Positions 8,143-17,278 are shown, counted from the first letter of the stretch. The stretch is DNA of 64,000 nt from an uncultured Eubacteriales bacterium (GCA_900315015.1 OMXJ01000003.1:62001-126000), one strand, 5' to 3'. The notes: a model not told the origin generated them from the sequence alone. Numbers and translations: made by a program.

Positions 8143-8745
8143 ATGCAGAAAATAATAATGATTGCCAGTTCAACTGGCGGACCTAAGGCACTTAGAAGTG
8201 TGATACCCAGGTTGCCTAAATCTCTTGATTTTATAATTGTGATAATACAGCATATGCCAAAGGGCTTTACAGCCTCACTTGCAGACAGCCTGAAGACAGA
8301 GGACGGCATGCATGTAGAGCAGGCAGTAGATGGAATGCAGGCACTTCCTGGACACGTATATATTGCAGAAGGCGGTAAGCAGCTTACACTAAAGCAGAAG
8401 TTTGACAGAATATACATATGCGAGGAAGAAGAAAAAGAAGGCAGGACTCTTAAGCCTTGTGCAGATGTTACCCTAGAATCCCTTGCAAAGCTTAAAAACA
8501 TTGACCTTACCTGCATAGTAATGACAGGAATGGGGAAGGATGGAAAGGCGGGGATAATAAAGCTGAAGGAAAGCCTGAGTAAGAAAAATGAGGGTGAGTA
8601 TAAGCTATGGGTTATCGGGCAGGACGAAAAATCCTGCGTTGTATATGGAATGCCAAAGGCCGTAGCTGAAGCGGGCCTGTGCGATGAAGTGGTAAGCCTT
8701 AAGGATATGGTGAAAAAAATAATTCAAATTGCAGAAAAAAAATAA
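8143..8745 (+). CDS. cheB: Stand-alone CheB-type protein-glutamate methylesterase
   Basis: CheB removes methyl esters from chemoreceptor glutamates. Only the catalytic domain is present (200 residues). The triad is recognisable as S10 in ASSTGG, H37 in QHMP and D133 in MTGMGKDG. The usual receiver domain and linker (about 150 residues) are absent, and the ATG begins 1 bp after the pilZ stop, so there is no room for them. Activity is therefore unlikely to be switched on by CheA through phosphorylation of CheB itself. No cheR is visible in the window. Confidence 0.9.
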   Translation: MQKIIMIASSTGGPKALRSVIPRLPKSLDFIIVIIQHMPKGFTASLADSLKTEDGMHVEQAVDGMQALPGHVYIAEGGKQLTLKQKFDRIYICEEEEKEGRTLKPCADVTLESLAKLKNIDLTCIVMTGMGKDGKAGIIKLKESLSKKNEGEYKLWVIGQDEKSCVVYGMPKAVAEAGLCDEVVSLKDMVKKIIQIAEKK

Positions 8746-8769
8746 TAAAGAAAGGAGTTTGTTGCGCAG

Positions 8770-11058
8770 ATGGATGTTAGTCAGTATTTAGAAATATTTA
8801 TTGATGAAACTAGAGAGTATTTACAGAGTCTGAATGAACAGCTCCTCATTCTAGAAGAGAGTCCTGACAATCAGGATACTATAAATGAGATATTCAGGGC
8901 GGCTCATACCATAAAGGGGATGGCAGGAACCATGGGCTTTAAGAGAATGCAAAAGCTGACTCATGACATGGAAAATGTATTCTCTGAGGTAAGAAATGAA
9001 AAGATGTCTGTAACTTCAGAACTTGTAGATACTCTGTTCAAAGGACTTGATGCCCTTCAGGGATATCTTGACAGTATAGTAGAAACTGGAAGTGAAGGCG
9101 AAGATGACAATCAGGACATAATAGACGGTCTTGCAAAAATCTTAGCAGAGGGCCTAAGTAAGGGCGTTGTAAAAAAAGAAATAGCGCCTGAAAAGGAAGC
9201 TATGGAAGCTAAAGAGGAAGCAAAGAGCACTGGTGCGGCAGAAGATGCTGCAAAAGAAGATGGAAAGACTGATGCAGAAGCAGATAACGCTGAATCAAAA
9301 CAAACTAAGGGCAAAATAAAATTAAATGAGACAGAAATGGAGACTTATGTCGCTGCAAAGGCAGATGGACGTAATGTCTTTAATGTTACTGTAAAAATAA
9401 GAGAGACCTGTATCCTCAAGTCGGCAAGAGCGTATTTAGTGCTTAAGAATCTTGAGGAAAATGGTTATGTCATCAGAACAGAGCCGTCCTCACAGGATAT
9501 CGAGGATGAAAAATTTGACTTTGAGTTTTCAGCACTTATAGCAACAGAGGCAAATGCAGAAAAAATTAAGAAGGTAGCAATGAAGGTTGCAGAAATCCAG
9601 GATGCTATCGTAGAAGAATTTGTAGCAGAGGGTGCTGAAGGGGAAAGTAAAGAGCAGGAGGCAGGCAAAGAAGCGCAGAGTGGGGAGGCTTCCTCAGATA
9701 CTAAGGATAGTGGTGAAAAGGCTGCAGAGCAAAAGAGTACAGATGCGTCTTCTAAAAAATCTGCAGAAGTAAAGAGCGATAAAAAGGATAGTGAAGCAAA
9801 TAAAGCGACTGTAAATAAAGCATCCGTGGGTAAGGCGGATGCAAATCAGGCAAATGCAGGAGGGCAGAGCGCTCCTAAAGCACAGAAAAAGCCTGTAGTA
9901 AATAGATCTGTCAGAGTAGACATAGATAAGCTTGATGACCTTATGAATCTTGTCAGTGAGCTTATTATCGCAAAAAATGGAATTGTATCGACTAATGCAA
10001 CTAAGAATAAGGAAATAGGCGAAATCAACAATGGTTTTACTGAGCAGATAGAGTATCTTGAAAGAATTACGACAAGCCTTCATAAATCAGTAATGAAGAC
10101 TAGAATGGTGCCTATTGAGAGTGTAGTATCAAGATTCCCAAGAATGATAAGAGATCTTAGTAAGAGTCTTGGTAAGAAGATGGACCTTCATATTACCGGT
10201 GAAGACACAGAGCTTGATAGAACGGTAATAGATGAAATCGGAGATCCTATCATGCATCTTCTTAGAAATTCCGCAGACCATGGAATAGAATCAGCAGCAG
10301 AAAGAAAAAGAGCAGGAAAGCCAGAGACTGGACAGATCCATCTTGATGCATATCAGCAGGGAAATAATGTAATTATAAGCGTATCAGATGATGGTGCAGG
10401 AATAGATGTTGATAAGGTTAGAGAAAAGGCCATCTCTAGAGGTACAATTACTCCGGAGCAGGCTGAGGCCATGACCAATAAAGAAATAGTAGATTTATTG
10501 TTCATGCCTAGCTTTTCAACAGCAGAAAAGGTAACTGAGATATCAGGAAGAGGTGTAGGTCTTGATGTTGTTAGAACTAAGATTAATTCTCTTGGCGGAA
10601 CAATCGAGACAAAATCTGAAAAAGGAAAGGGCTCGACCTTCATAATAAGGCTCCCTCTTACACTTGCAATAATTCAGGCACTCATGGTACAGGTAGAGGA
10701 AGAAAAATATGCAATACCTCTTGGCTCAATTCAGACAATTGAAAATATACCAGTTACTGACATTAAGTATGTACAGTCGAGGGAAGTAATAAATCTTAGA
10801 GGAAATGTAATACCGCTTATAAGACTAAGAAGCGTTCTCGACCTGCCGGAGGCGGTTGATAATGAAAGGCTGATGGTAGTAATAGTAAAGAAGGCAGATA
10901 ATCTTGCCGGACTTGTAATAGATAAGCTGTTAGGACAGCTTGAAATAGTAATCAAGTCCATAGGAAAGTACATAGACAGTCCTAAGATGATAAGCGGCGC
11001 AACTATACTAGGCGATGGTGAAATAGCGCTTATACTAGATGTGAATATGATAATCTAA
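8770..11058 (+). CDS. cheA: Chemotaxis histidine kinase CheA
   Basis: All CheA domains are seen in order: Hpt (about 1-110, phospho-His H46 in AAHTIKG), a P2 CheY-binding domain (about 188-290), P3 dimerisation (from RVDIDKLDDLMN near 382), HATPase (N-box HLLRNSADHG near 495, DDGAGID, GRGVGLDV), and a CheW-like domain (about 630-758). Two long Ala/Lys/Glu/Ser-rich linkers (about 140-185 and 295-375) make it longer (762) than the usual 650-690. A GAAAGGAG site lies before the ATG. It phosphorylates CheY and couples to receptors through CheW. Confidence 0.96.
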   Translation: MDVSQYLEIFIDETREYLQSLNEQLLILEESPDNQDTINEIFRAAHTIKGMAGTMGFKRMQKLTHDMENVFSEVRNEKMSVTSELVDTLFKGLDALQGYLDSIVETGSEGEDDNQDIIDGLAKILAEGLSKGVVKKEIAPEKEAMEAKEEAKSTGAAEDAAKEDGKTDAEADNAESKQTKGKIKLNETEMETYVAAKADGRNVFNVTVKIRETCILKSARAYLVLKNLEENGYVIRTEPSSQDIEDEKFDFEFSALIATEANAEKIKKVAMKVAEIQDAIVEEFVAEGAEGESKEQEAGKEAQSGEASSDTKDSGEKAAEQKSTDASSKKSAEVKSDKKDSEANKATVNKASVGKADANQANAGGQSAPKAQKKPVVNRSVRVDIDKLDDLMNLVSELIIAKNGIVSTNATKNKEIGEINNGFTEQIEYLERITTSLHKSVMKTRMVPIESVVSRFPRMIRDLSKSLGKKMDLHITGEDTELDRTVIDEIGDPIMHLLRNSADHGIESAAERKRAGKPETGQIHLDAYQQGNNVIISVSDDGAGIDVDKVREKAISRGTITPEQAEAMTNKEIVDLLFMPSFSTAEKVTEISGRGVGLDVVRTKINSLGGTIETKSEKGKGSTFIIRLPLTLAIIQALMVQVEEEKYAIPLGSIQTIENIPVTDIKYVQSREVINLRGNVIPLIRLRSVLDLPEAVDNERLMVVIVKKADNLAGLVIDKLLGQLEIVIKSIGKYIDSPKMISGATILGDGEIALILDVNMII

Positions 11059-11088
11059 AGCTTATGCCGATAAAAATCAGGAGGCAAA

Positions 11089-11523
11089 ATGGAAGAAATC
11101 AGACAGTATATTGTAACTAAGCTCGGTCCGGAAAATTATGGCATCGAGATAGGAATAGTAGATAATATTGTCAGAATGCAAAAAATAACGAGGGTTCCGA
11201 AGGTACAGCCGTATTACATAGGAGTAATGAATATCAGAGGTGAGATTATTCCGGTAATCAGCTTAAGAAAAAAACTAGGACTTGGTGAGGATGTAATAAC
11301 CGAGGAAAGCAGGATTCTCATTGTTAAGCCAGAGCCCCAGGCAAATGTAGGCATTTTGGTAGATGAGGTAGATGAGGTAGTAATGCTCGAGGATAAGGAC
11401 ATTGACTATGAGCAGAGTAAAATAAAGGATGCCAATGCAATATTTTTGGAAGGAGTTGGAAAATACGAAAATAAATTGGTATCGATATTAAATATTTCTA
11501 CAATATTGATGGATAAAAACTAA
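11089..11523 (+). CDS. cheW: Chemotaxis coupling protein CheW
   Basis: CheW bridges chemoreceptors and CheA. The 144-residue protein is a single CheW domain with the typical YGIEIGIVDNIVRMQKITRVP entry and the MNIRGEIIPVISLRKKLGL core. LVDEVDEVVML follows. An AGGAGGC site precedes the ATG. It is 30 bp after cheA and before cheC. Confidence 0.95.
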   Translation: MEEIRQYIVTKLGPENYGIEIGIVDNIVRMQKITRVPKVQPYYIGVMNIRGEIIPVISLRKKLGLGEDVITEESRILIVKPEPQANVGILVDEVDEVVMLEDKDIDYEQSKIKDANAIFLEGVGKYENKLVSILNISTILMDKN

Positions 11524-11569
11524 AACTTTTAAATTGTGGTTGTAATCTGAGTAGCACGGAGGTTATAAT

Positions 11570-12208
11570 ATGCCTGTAGATAATTTTGAAAATCTAAGCA
11601 GTATGGAACTCGATGTGCTTCAGGAGATAGGAAACATTGGGGTAGGCAACGTTACTACGGCACTCGCGCAGATGCTGGGTATTAGGATAAATATGAAGGT
11701 TCCTGTAGTTGAGCTACTTGATATCGGAAAGGTACCAGATCTTCTTGGAGGCGCAGGAAATCCCGTTGCAGGTGTAATGTTGGCAATTGGCGGAGATATA
11801 GAGGGCATGATAGAATTTATCATGGATATAGCTTCGGCAAAGAAAATAGCAGAGGTAATGTTAGGAAGCAGTGCAGATGAAGTGAATGCAGTGAATGTTT
11901 CTGGAATAAATGATTTTTTAGAAATTGAAAAGGCGGCGCTTCAGGAAATGGGAAATATCATTGCTGGCTCGTATTTAAATGCAATATCTAAAATGACAGG
12001 ACTTGCAATAATACCAAGCGTTCCGGAGCTTGCCATAGATATGGCGGGAGCCATTCTTTCAGAGCCGATGATAGAATTTGGCAAAACCGGAGATAAGGCA
12101 CTTCTAATAGAAGCTGAATTTGGAGCTGAGGAACTCTTTAAGGGATATTTTATATTGACACCAACTAATGATTCTTATGCGAGAATATTGAATTCACTGA
12201 AGTTATAG
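11570..12208 (+). CDS. cheC: CheY-P phosphatase CheC
   Basis: CheC dephosphorylates CheY-P and is stimulated by CheD in the Bacillus-type pathway. Both active-site helices are present: LDVLQEIGNIGVGN near residues 14-27 and ALQEMGNIIAGS near 124-135, each with the paired E and N. Length of 212 fits the two-site CheC rather than CheX. It is followed by its partner CheD. Confidence 0.94.
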   Translation: MPVDNFENLSSMELDVLQEIGNIGVGNVTTALAQMLGIRINMKVPVVELLDIGKVPDLLGGAGNPVAGVMLAIGGDIEGMIEFIMDIASAKKIAEVMLGSSADEVNAVNVSGINDFLEIEKAALQEMGNIIAGSYLNAISKMTGLAIIPSVPELAIDMAGAILSEPMIEFGKTGDKALLIEAEFGAEELFKGYFILTPTNDSYARILNSLKL

Positions 12209-12262
12209 CTGTTTCATATTGCGAAAAGAAAGCTAATTGGATGAAGGAATTAAAGGTTTTTT

Positions 12263-12748
12263 ATGTCTGAGGTAATTAGAGTCGGCATGGCTGAGATGAA
12301 GATATGTATGCCGCAGGATAAAATCACGACGCTAGGACTTGGGTCCTGTGTCGGAGCTGTGATATATGATTCATCTAGCAGAATCTGTGGGATGGTGCAT
12401 GTAATGCTGCCGGATAGCAGGATAATCAGAAATAATGGGAATAAGGCAAAGTTTGCGGATTTAGGTATTGAGATGCTTGTAAAAGAGCTTATATCAAAAG
12501 GAGCAGTAAAGAGCTGTTTAAAGGCAAAGATTGCAGGCGGAGCACAAATGTTCAGCTTTAAATCAGAGAATGAATTGCTGCAGGTGGGCAAAAGGAATGT
12601 GGAGGCCGTGGGCAAAAAGCTTAAGGAGCTTGGCATTCCGATTGTTGCTAGCGACGTAGGGGGAAACTACGGAAGAACGATAACGTTCAATCCTGATGAT
12701 TTTAAGCTTGAAATAAAGGTGGTTGGAAGAAAATCGAGTTACATCTGA
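12263..12748 (+). CDS. cheD: Chemoreceptor glutamine deamidase CheD
   Basis: CheD deamidates receptor glutamines and, with CheC, forms a feedback loop of adaptation. The catalytic cysteine is C29 in LGLGSCVG and the histidine is H46 in GMVHVMLP. The C-terminal AGGAQMF and DVGGNYGRTI segments are typical. Length of 161 is normal. It is the last gene of the chemotaxis run and has no clear terminator after it. Confidence 0.95.
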   Translation: MSEVIRVGMAEMKICMPQDKITTLGLGSCVGAVIYDSSSRICGMVHVMLPDSRIIRNNGNKAKFADLGIEMLVKELISKGAVKSCLKAKIAGGAQMFSFKSENELLQVGKRNVEAVGKKLKELGIPIVASDVGGNYGRTITFNPDDFKLEIKVVGRKSSYI

Positions 12749-12799
12749 TGTATAATGTATTTATTGGGTATTATTTTTAGGTGATTATTACACATCAGA
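12744..12799 (+). repeat. Inverted repeat around the CAP-gene leader
   Basis: Arms at 12744-12756 (TCTGATGTATAAT) and 12787-12799 (ATTACACATCAGA) pair at 12 of 13 positions across a 30-nt loop. The first arm includes a possible -10 (TATAAT, 12751-12756) and the cheD stop codon. The second arm ends just before the AAGGAGG ribosome site. It could be a regulatory hairpin or an operator. Confidence 0.45.
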
Positions 12800-12811
12800 A
12801 GGAGGAAACAA

Positions 12812-14086
12812 ATGAAATATGCAGGAAAAATATCACTTATTCTTGCAATGGCAATGATAGTTACGATGCTAGCTTCATCTGAAGGGAAGACCGTGCAGGC
12901 TGCATCTACTACAACACTTAGGGTTACATATGATCAAACAGGAGCAAGGACAATGCTTGCTTCAATTAATGAATTTAGAAAAAGTACAGGTGTATGGTAT
13001 TGGAATTCTTCAACTACTAAGAAGCTTTTAGCAAGTGGTCTTGGAGACTTAGAATATGATTATGCACTCGAAAAAATAGCAATGATAAGAGCAGCTGAGA
13101 TTGCAGTTTCATTTAGTCACATAAGACCAAACGGCGAGAGCTGCTTTACAGCAGGAGATGATTCTGATTTCATCGTAAGAGGTGAAAATATAGCAAGCGG
13201 CTATAAATCAGTTGGCAGTGTAGTAGCGGCTTGGGAAGAGGATAAAGAGGATTATTCAGGACAGGGACATAGACGTAATATGTTAGGTGTTCTTTCAGAT
13301 GGTTCAACGGATGGCTTTGATGCAGTGGGAGTTGCACATATAGTTTATAATGGTACTCATTACTGGGTTCAGGAATTTGGAACTAGAAAGAGTGCATCAT
13401 CTACTACTTATACAACACCGAATAATTATACAGATCCGGTAGACGGTGATAAATCTGTTATAGTATCTTTAACAGCTTCATCAGGAACTACAATTGAAAA
13501 ATCATCTGCAACTACAGCGACTGCAGCAAAAAAGACTGCAGTATCAGCAGTTGACATAGTAGCTGCTCCAGGTAACTCTTTTAAGCTTACCTGGGATAAT
13601 ACAGGAGCATCTGAGTATATTATTTATTACAAAAAGAGCGCCTGGTCTTCTTTTAAGGAGCTTGCAACTGTTAGTTCAAAAACCACCTATACAACTGATT
13701 CACTTACAAATGGAACTTACGAATTTAAGATAAAGGCTGGTTATACTGTATCGGGAAAAACCACCTATAGCGCTTATAGCCCGGTTTTCAAGACGGCAAC
13801 TATAGGAATTCCATACATAACCGGAATTACTAAGTATTCTGCCGGAAGAGTAAAGGTAAAGTTCAGTACTGTAAAGAATGTAGACGGCTATCAGTTCATC
13901 CGTTCAACAGCTTATAATGGAACATATGTAGATTATAAGGCAGTTGTATACAAGGTATCAGCTTATGCGATAATGAAGCCTGTAAAGAATAAGACCTATT
14001 ATTATAGGGTAAGGGCTTATAAAGAGGTAGATGGCGTTAAGATCTATGGTGCCTGGTCTCCAGTAGCAATATATACCTTAAAGTAA
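12812..14086 (+). CDS. Secreted CAP-domain protein with C-terminal fibronectin-like repeats
   Basis: A 424-residue exported protein. A signal peptide (about 1-30, ending TVQAAS) is followed by a CAP/SCP domain (about 45-195) with HIRPNGESCF, RGENIASGY, GQGHRRNML and HYWVQEFG, the CAP signature motifs. A Thr/Ser-rich linker and two fibronectin-III-like modules (about 245-330 and 332-424) complete it. Bacterial CAP proteins are extracellular and mostly of unknown function, sometimes linked to wall or matrix binding. AAGGAGG stands 7 nt before the ATG. Confidence 0.88.
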   Translation: MKYAGKISLILAMAMIVTMLASSEGKTVQAASTTTLRVTYDQTGARTMLASINEFRKSTGVWYWNSSTTKKLLASGLGDLEYDYALEKIAMIRAAEIAVSFSHIRPNGESCFTAGDDSDFIVRGENIASGYKSVGSVVAAWEEDKEDYSGQGHRRNMLGVLSDGSTDGFDAVGVAHIVYNGTHYWVQEFGTRKSASSTTYTTPNNYTDPVDGDKSVIVSLTASSGTTIEKSSATTATAAKKTAVSAVDIVAAPGNSFKLTWDNTGASEYIIYYKKSAWSSFKELATVSSKTTYTTDSLTNGTYEFKIKAGYTVSGKTTYSAYSPVFKTATIGIPYITGITKYSAGRVKVKFSTVKNVDGYQFIRSTAYNGTYVDYKAVVYKVSAYAIMKPVKNKTYYYRVRAYKEVDGVKIYGAWSPVAIYTLK

Positions 14087-14127
14087 AGAAATTACTTTGG
14101 ACTTATAAAAATAGTTTACGAATGTTC

Positions 14128-14179
14128 TTGACAAATTAAAAAATATATTGTAAACTACGTATCGAAAAATAGTTTACAA
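14128..14179 (+). promoter_or_regulatory. bioY promoter overlapped by a BirA operator
   Basis: TTGACA (14128-14133) and TAAACT (14151-14156) are 17 nt apart. Over the -10 lies an inverted repeat, TTGTAAAC (14148-14155), 16 nt, GTTTACAA (14172-14179), which is the known arrangement of BirA biotin operators. An extra half-site, AGTTTAC, lies at 14113-14119. Biotin-loaded BirA should repress the adjacent bioY. Confidence 0.88.
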
Positions 14180-14183
14180 TACT

Positions 14184-14227
14184 AAGGACCATATTTTTAG
14201 TATGACTATAAATATGGTCCTTTTTTT
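14184..14227 (+). terminator. Terminator-like hairpin inside the bioY leader
   Basis: A perfect 13-bp stem (14184-14196 with 14210-14222) is followed by T at 14221-14227. It lies downstream of the bioY promoter and upstream of the bioY ribosome site. It may end transcripts of the CAP gene, but it must also be crossed by bioY transcripts. A competing 7-bp hairpin (14179-14185 with 14197-14203) would use part of the same arm. Confidence 0.8.
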
Positions 14228-14251
14228 GTGAAAAGAAAAAGGAGATTATTT

Positions 14252-14854
14252 ATGGAAGGTGCAAAGAATGCAGCTATTAGCGCAGAGAAAAATATGGAGA
14301 AAGGAACGCTGTCTGGGAAAATCAGTGCAAAAAGAATGGCTTTTATAGCAATAATGGCAGCGGTAATATGCGTTGCTTCCCCCTTTAGCATACCAATAGG
14401 GCCTATTCCTATATCACTTGCAAATCTTGTGATATGGACAGCAGTTTATTTATTAGGCGCAGTTGATGGAACATTAAGTACAATAATATTCATACTTCTT
14501 GGAGCGGTTGGACTTCCTGTATTTTCAGGAGGAGCAGGCGGACTTGCAAAGCTTACCGGAGCAACAGGTGGTTATATCATCGGCTATATATTCATGGCGC
14601 TTGTAGCTGGTTTTATAATGGAAGCAGCAAAGAGAAAGACGATACCTACTTTCCTAGCTTTCATCTTAGGAGATGCCATCTGCTATGTAATTGGAACAGC
14701 GTGGTTTGTTCATCTTACAGGAAAAACGCTTGCAGCTTCAATGTCACTTTGCGTTACTCCGTTTATCCCGGGAGATCTCATAAAGATAGCATTATCAATA
14801 GCTATTGGAATGAGTGTAAGAAAGGCCTTGATGAAGGCATCTATAATGGAGTAA
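14252..14854 (+). CDS. bioY: Biotin transporter substrate-binding subunit BioY
   Basis: BioY is the membrane S-component for biotin uptake, working alone or with the ECF energy-coupling module. The 200-residue protein has about six hydrophobic segments. Family motifs include PIPISLANLVIWTAVYLLGA, LGAVGLPVFSGGAGG, GATGGYIIGY, and FIPGDLIKIALS near the C-terminus. The ATG at 14252 (AAGGAG 8-13 nt upstream) is preferred over a GTG at 14228, which lies in the terminator tail. Control by BirA is predicted from the operator. Confidence 0.94.
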   Translation: MEGAKNAAISAEKNMEKGTLSGKISAKRMAFIAIMAAVICVASPFSIPIGPIPISLANLVIWTAVYLLGAVDGTLSTIIFILLGAVGLPVFSGGAGGLAKLTGATGGYIIGYIFMALVAGFIMEAAKRKTIPTFLAFILGDAICYVIGTAWFVHLTGKTLAASMSLCVTPFIPGDLIKIALSIAIGMSVRKALMKASIME

Positions 14855-14888
14855 AAAGTAAATTTACTAGAAAAAAATAAAAAGTTAA

Positions 14889-14918
14889 TAGACATTTCAT
14901 AGGTAAGTGTGCTATAAT
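14889..14918 (+). promoter_or_regulatory. pnp promoter with extended -10
   Basis: TAGACA (14889-14894) and TATAAT (14913-14918) are 18 nt apart, with TG at 14910-14911. The sequence TGTGCTATAATAG recurs before the M16 gene at 17300. Confidence 0.75.
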
Positions 14919-14928
14919 AGTATTTCGT

Positions 14929-15004
14929 GGAGTGTGATATCCGAGACTTCTGAAATGCACAGTAATAGCACACTTACTGTTTGTTTCAGTTGTTTCGGAG
15001 CTCC
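14929..15004 (+). promoter_or_regulatory. Long structured leader of pnp
   Basis: Nested complementary arms form one long interrupted hairpin: 14929-14932 with 15001-15004, 14940-14944 with 14995-14999, 14950-14955 with 14984-14989, and 14959-14965 with 14974-14980, around an 8-nt loop. It occupies most of the pnp 5' leader. In enteric bacteria a leader hairpin cut by RNase III and then degraded by PNPase gives autoregulation. The same logic is inferred here, not shown. Confidence 0.7.
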
Positions 15005-15051
15005 ATTAGAATAATATTACGTATAGCACGAAGGTGCGAAAGGAGTTTTAA

Positions 15052-17172
15052 ATGGAAGGTGAAGTTTGGGCAGAGCTTCTTAAAAAGGAGTACAAGACAT
15101 TTTCAATGGATCTTGCAGGAAAGAAGCTTTCAGTAGAGGTAGGCAGAGTTGCAGCACAGGCAAATGCGGGTATTCTCATACATTACGGTGACACAACTGT
15201 TCTTACAACAATCGTAGCAAGCAAGGAACCAAAGGAGGGTGTTGATTTCTTCCCTCTTTCAGTAGAATATAGCGAGAAGATGTATTCAGTAGGAAAGTTT
15301 CCAGGTGGCTTCAATAAGCGTGAAGGAAAGGCATCAGAAAATGCAATCCTTACATCACGTGTTATTGACCGTCCTATGAGACCACTTTTCCCTAAGGATT
15401 TCAGAAATGACGTAACAATCGAGAATATGGTTATGTCAGTAGATCCAGAGTGCCGTCCAGAGCTTGTAGCAATGATCGGTTCAGCAATCGTAGCATCAAT
15501 TTCAGATATCCCATTTGCAGGTCCATGTGCAACAACACAGGTAGGTCTTATTAATGGTGAGTATGTATTCAACCCATCACAGAAGCAGTGGGATGACAGC
15601 GATCTTCAGCTCACAGTTGCATCAACAGCAGAAAAGGTTATCATGATCGAAGCTGGTGCAAATGAAATCCCAGAAGATAAGATGATCGAGGCTATTTACA
15701 AGGCTCATGACATCAACCAGACAATCGTTGCTTTTGTTAACCAGATGGTTGCAGAAGTCGGTAAGGAAAAGATGTCATATGTCAGCTTTGCAGTACCAGA
15801 GGATATGTTTGCAAAGATGAAGGAAATTGTTACTCCAGAAGAGATGGAGGCTGCAGTTTTCACAGATGACAAGCAGACAAGAGAGCATAATATCGATGAA
15901 ATCACAGCAAAGTTCAAGGAAGCCTTCGCAGATAATGAAGAATGGCTTGCAAAGCTTCCAGATGCTGTATATCAGTATCAGAAGAAGACAGTTCGTAAGA
16001 TGATCCTCAAGGATCATAAGCGTCCAGATGGCCGTGACATCCTTCAGATCAGACCGCTTGCTGCAGAGATAGACGTTATTCCTAGAACTCATGGTTCAGG
16101 TATGTTCACACGTGGACAAACTCAGATCTGCGACATCTGTACACTTGCACCTCTTTCAGAGGCTCAGAAAGTAGAAGGTCTTGATCCAAATATCGTAGAA
16201 AAGAGATATATCCATCAGTACAACTTCCCAGCTTACTCAGTTGGTGAGACAAAGGTATCAAGAGGACCAGGACGTAGAGAAATCGGACATGGTGCACTTG
16301 CAGAGAGAGCACTTGTTCCTGTACTTCCAACAAAGGAAGAATTCCCATATGCAATCCGTCTTGTATCAGAGACATTTGAGTCAAATGGTTCAACTTCACA
16401 GGCATCAGTTTGTGCTTCAACACTCAGCCTTATGGCAGCAGGTGTTCCTATCAAGAAGCAGGTAGCTGGTATTTCATGTGGTCTTGTAACAGGCGACACA
16501 GATGATGATTATGTAGTACTTACAGATATCCAGGGTCTTGAAGACTTCTTTGGAGACATGGACTTTAAGGTAGCAGGAACTCATGATGGTATTACAGCTA
16601 TTCAGATGGATATTAAGATCCATGGTCTTACACGTCCAATCGTTGAAGAAGCAATCCGTCGTACAAAGAGCGCAAGAGAGTTCATTATCAATAATGTTCT
16701 TACACCATGTATCGCAGAGCCAAGAAAGGAACTTTCACCATATGCACCAAAGATCCTTTCAATGGAAATAGATCCATCAAAGATCGGTGAAGTAGTTGGT
16801 AAGCAGGGCAAGGTAATCAACGAAATCATCGCTCGTACAGATTGTAAGATCGACATCACTGATGATGGAAAGGTTTCAATCATCGGCGTAGATCCAGAGA
16901 AGATGCTTCAGGCTAAGGAAATGATAGACATCATTGTTACAGAGTTCTACACAGGCCAGATTCTTACAGGTAAGGTTGTATCAATCAAGGAATTCGGCGC
17001 ATTCGTTGAGTTCGCACCTGGTAAGGAAGGAATGGTTCATATCTCAAAGATTTCAAAGGATAGAATCGAGCATGTAGAGGATGTACTTACACTTGGTGAT
17101 GTTGTTAAGGTTGTATGCCTTGGCAAGGACAGAATGGGAAGAGTTGGTTTCTCAATCAAGGACGTAAAGTAA
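15052..17172 (+). CDS. pnp: Polyribonucleotide nucleotidyltransferase (PNPase)
   Basis: PNPase degrades RNA 3' to 5' by phosphorolysis. The 706-residue protein has two RNase PH domains (first from KTFSMDLAGKKLSVEVGRVAAQANAG; FPGGFNKREGK; second from RPDGRDILQIRPL with THGSGMFTRGQTQ). A KH domain follows (about 565-620, VVGKQGKVINEI) and an S1 domain (about 635-705, KVVSIKEFGAFVEF). The AAAGGAG ribosome site lies before the ATG. Length is typical of Firmicutes. A structured leader and its own terminator mark it as one unit. Confidence 0.98.
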   Translation: MEGEVWAELLKKEYKTFSMDLAGKKLSVEVGRVAAQANAGILIHYGDTTVLTTIVASKEPKEGVDFFPLSVEYSEKMYSVGKFPGGFNKREGKASENAILTSRVIDRPMRPLFPKDFRNDVTIENMVMSVDPECRPELVAMIGSAIVASISDIPFAGPCATTQVGLINGEYVFNPSQKQWDDSDLQLTVASTAEKVIMIEAGANEIPEDKMIEAIYKAHDINQTIVAFVNQMVAEVGKEKMSYVSFAVPEDMFAKMKEIVTPEEMEAAVFTDDKQTREHNIDEITAKFKEAFADNEEWLAKLPDAVYQYQKKTVRKMILKDHKRPDGRDILQIRPLAAEIDVIPRTHGSGMFTRGQTQICDICTLAPLSEAQKVEGLDPNIVEKRYIHQYNFPAYSVGETKVSRGPGRREIGHGALAERALVPVLPTKEEFPYAIRLVSETFESNGSTSQASVCASTLSLMAAGVPIKKQVAGISCGLVTGDTDDDYVVLTDIQGLEDFFGDMDFKVAGTHDGITAIQMDIKIHGLTRPIVEEAIRRTKSAREFIINNVLTPCIAEPRKELSPYAPKILSMEIDPSKIGEVVGKQGKVINEIIARTDCKIDITDDGKVSIIGVDPEKMLQAKEMIDIIVTEFYTGQILTGKVVSIKEFGAFVEFAPGKEGMVHISKISKDRIEHVEDVLTLGDVVKVVCLGKDRMGRVGFSIKDVK

Positions 17173-17207
17173 TTCTTAAAAATTAAATATTTCGCAAAGC
17201 GATTTAA

Positions 17208-17239
17208 GGGGCCGCGAAGGAATTCGCGGTCCTGTTTTT
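17208..17239 (+). terminator. Intrinsic terminator after pnp
   Basis: A GC-rich stem (17208-17218 with 17223-17233, two G-U pairs) closes a GGAA tetraloop and is followed by GTTTTT. Confidence 0.9.
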
Positions 17240-17278
17240 GTGAAAGATTGTTAAAATTGTAACATTCTATAAAAAGTA

